Shown here: piece after piece, positions 62,623-64,000 of the stretch | Numbering within the stretch: the stretch's first letter is position 1 | Layout of the letters: every line of letters starts with the position of its first letter | NCBI GenBank assembly: GCA_016744015.1 | Contig: JADGFD010000003.1 | Coordinates: forward strand, 1 to 64,000 | Direction: 5' to 3' | DNA length: 64,000 nt | Origin: Paracoccaceae bacterium | GTDB taxonomy: Bacteria; Pseudomonadota; Alphaproteobacteria; Rhodobacterales; Rhodobacteraceae | Notes under the pieces: model-generated | Databases searched by the model: none | Seen by the model: the letters and a program-made list of their open reading frames with translations, nothing else | Told to the model about the DNA's origin: nothing | Position numbers and translations under genes: made by a program

Positions 62623-63111
62623 TTGACCTTCATACCAAAAAACAGCCAACCTGTCACAAAAGGGATAACTTCATATCCCGCCCCATTTGACGAAAAGACT
62701 GACCTTTACGAGGCGATGTCACTGGGCGAAGCCGCGGGGCTCAGTCAGTTTGGCGTTGGCATAGAGACACTTTTGCCAGAGGGGTTATCCTCTCAGCGCC
62801 ATTGGCATGAGAACGAGGACGAGTTCCTTTACTTACTTAGCGGCGAGGCCGTATTGATCGAGGACAATAACGAATTTGTCATGCGCGCGGGAGATGCGGC
62901 AGGATGGAAGGCAGGGGTTGCCAACGGCCATCACCTCGTTAACCGCAGTGATAGGCCCGCAACTTTTTTGATCGTAGGCACGCGTGCAAAAGATGACACT
63001 GTCCACTACTCGGATGTAGATTTGAAAAGTATTCGCAAAGACGGCAAACAAAGCTTTACCCGCAAAGACGGCTCCTCGTTTTCCCCCCATTTAGGTGAAG
63101 AAGCAAAATGA
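62623..63111 (+). CDS. Cupin domain protein
   Basis: A 162-aa single-cupin protein. Motif 1 is RHWHENEDEFLYLLSGEAVL (metal-binding His, His, Glu); motif 2 is WKAGVANGHHLVNRSD. Such proteins bind a metal and may act as a small enzyme or sensor. The start is TTG at 62623 with AAAGGA upstream. Its stop overlaps the fadJ start (ATGA). Its presence inside a beta-oxidation operon is unusual. Confidence 0.8.
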   Translation: MTFIPKNSQPVTKGITSYPAPFDEKTDLYEAMSLGEAAGLSQFGVGIETLLPEGLSSQRHWHENEDEFLYLLSGEAVLIEDNNEFVMRAGDAAGWKAGVANGHHLVNRSDRPATFLIVGTRAKDDTVHYSDVDLKSIRKDGKQSFTRKDGSSFSPHLGEEAK

Positions 63112-64000
63112 CCCAACAATTTTTCTATGATGTAGACAGCGACGGCGTGGCCACAATTACATGGAACCAGCCGGACACCACGCTAAACGTAATGACCTTT
63201 GAAGGCTTTCAACAGCTCGACGGCTTTGTGGATGACGCGCTGGCGGACGGTGCCGTGAAAGGCGTTATCATCACCTCTGCCAAAGCCGATTTTGCCGGCG
63301 GGATGGACCTGAAGGTGCTGGCCAAAATGCGCGAGGATGCGGGGGATGAACCCGCTCAGGGCATCTTTGACGGCATTATGTCTATCCACCAGATTTTGCG
63401 CAAGATCGAGCGGGCGGGCATGGAGCCAAAAACCAATAAAGGCGGCAAGCCTGTGGCCTGGGCCTCTCCCGGCACTTCGGCGGGCATTGGCACCGAGATC
63501 GCGCTTTCGTGCCATCGCCGTTTTGTGGCGGATAACCCGAAAGCCAAAATTGGCCTGCCAGAAATCCTTGTGGGCATTTTTCCGGGCTCGGGCGGCACCA
63601 CCCGCATGGTGCGGATGGTGGGGCCGATGATGGCTGCACCTTCATTGCTTGAGGGCAAAATGATGCCGCCTGCCAAGGCGAAATCAGCCGGGATGATTGA
63701 TGAGGTTGTGCCAACAGATGAACTGATGGCCCGCGCGAAAGACTGGGTGTTGAATGCCTCGCATGATGACATCATCAAACCATGGGACAAAAAGGGCTAT
63801 AAAATGCCCGGCGGCGCGCCTTACCACCCTGCGGGCTACATGACCTTTGTAGGCGCAGCAGCCATGGTGCATGGTAAAACTCAAGGGGTTTATCCTGCTG
63901 CCAAAGCTATGCTTTCGGCGATCTATGAAGGCGCGTTGGTGGATTTTGATACCGCCATTCGCATTGAGGCGCGCTGGTTTACCAGCATTATGCTTAATCC
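63108..64000 (+). CDS. fadJ: Fatty oxidation multifunctional enzyme FadJ (partial, cut by window)
   Basis: The gene runs off the right edge; about 297 residues are visible. This part is the enoyl-CoA hydratase half: ITSAKADFAGGMDLKVLAKM and ASPGTSAGIGTEIALSCH are the oxyanion-hole regions, and LPEILVGIFPGSGGTTRM carries the catalytic Glu. The 3-hydroxyacyl-CoA dehydrogenase half is expected beyond 64000. It completes the beta-oxidation set with fadA and is coupled to the cupin gene. Confidence 0.88.
   Translation, partial: MTQQFFYDVDSDGVATITWNQPDTTLNVMTFEGFQQLDGFVDDALADGAVKGVIITSAKADFAGGMDLKVLAKMREDAGDEPAQGIFDGIMSIHQILRKIERAGMEPKTNKGGKPVAWASPGTSAGIGTEIALSCHRRFVADNPKAKIGLPEILVGIFPGSGGTTRMVRMVGPMMAAPSLLEGKMMPPAKAKSAGMIDEVVPTDELMARAKDWVLNASHDDIIKPWDKKGYKMPGGAPYHPAGYMTFVGAAAMVHGKTQGVYPAAKAMLSAIYEGALVDFDTAIRIEARWFTSIMLN

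Noticed and set aside
1-64000. tRNA/rRNA genes, CRISPR arrays, prophage or intact insertion sequences
   Set aside because: All intergenic stretches were read; no cloverleaf-like, regularly spaced repeat or transposase-like sequence was found.

Overview
The window looks like a chromosomal segment of a Rhodobacterales (Roseobacter-group) alphaproteobacterium. The reasons are the PHB regulator PhaR beside phaAB, a family set typical of that order (DUF1489, DUF2927, DUF4389, the DUF4175/TIGR02302 membrane protein, class II ribonucleotide reductase), the argH-LptM-lysA order, and an intergenic GAGTATTT-type repeat that I associate with Rhodobacterales. No rRNA, tRNA, CRISPR array, prophage or intact insertion sequence was seen. 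The genus cannot be fixed from the sequence alone.

Layout. 1-9850 (minus strand): a tight array argH, lptM (36 aa), a small molybdopterin-fold protein, DUF2834, lysA, the DUF4175 protein, a DMT exporter, then modABC for molybdate uptake. 9878-14113: a TlpA thioredoxin, an EAL-only phosphodiesterase, then phaR divergent from phaAB. 14165-22994: a GATase, small conserved proteins, ispB, a minus-strand etfD-TPR-ispE operon, and greA with a membrane protein. 23315-26805: moeA-mobB-mobA for Mo-cofactor maturation, then azlCD. 27128-32437: rpsD, a crotonase, a decayed accessory stretch (28827-30241), MAPEG, peroxiredoxin and rlmJ. 32942-43001: an SLC13-type transporter, two small lipoprotein genes flanked by a 16-bp direct repeat, nrdJ, DUF1489, DUF4389, a ClC channel, a thioesterase and an FAD-linked dehydrogenase. 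43244-49535: a co-directional cassette TerC, 30-aa membrane peptide, XpaC, TelA, DUF2927 lipoprotein, SPFH-GYF protein, double zinc-ribbon membrane protein. 50044-57076: a DUF5983-like protein, DUF952-pyrD-arsC, MATE, two hotdog thioesterases, and a heavy-metal/manganese exporter with a Fur/Mur-like box. 57209-64000: a MerR-headed beta-oxidation operon (two acyl-CoA dehydrogenases, GST, thiolase, cupin, fadJ cut by the window edge).

How the genes work together. Molybdate uptake (modABC), nucleotide attachment to molybdopterin (moeA/mobAB) and a molybdopterin-fold protein are three separate loci of one metabolic theme. Carbon storage (phaR/phaAB) and fatty acid degradation, with electrons leaving through ETF-QO, share acyl-CoA intermediates. 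The most interesting system is the TerC/XpaC/TelA/SPFH/zinc-ribbon cassette. It looks like a membrane- and metal-stress module combining TelA/XpaC with an SPFH plus zinc-ribbon pair of the kind found beside a PspA paralogue in Bacillus (ydjFGHI), but here without PspA. Non-coding structure is also rich: seven copies of a roughly 50-bp palindrome-ended intergenic repeat, a roughly 300-bp intergenic repeat in two copies, paired hairpins with a shared loop motif, and two hairpins that cover ribosome-binding regions.
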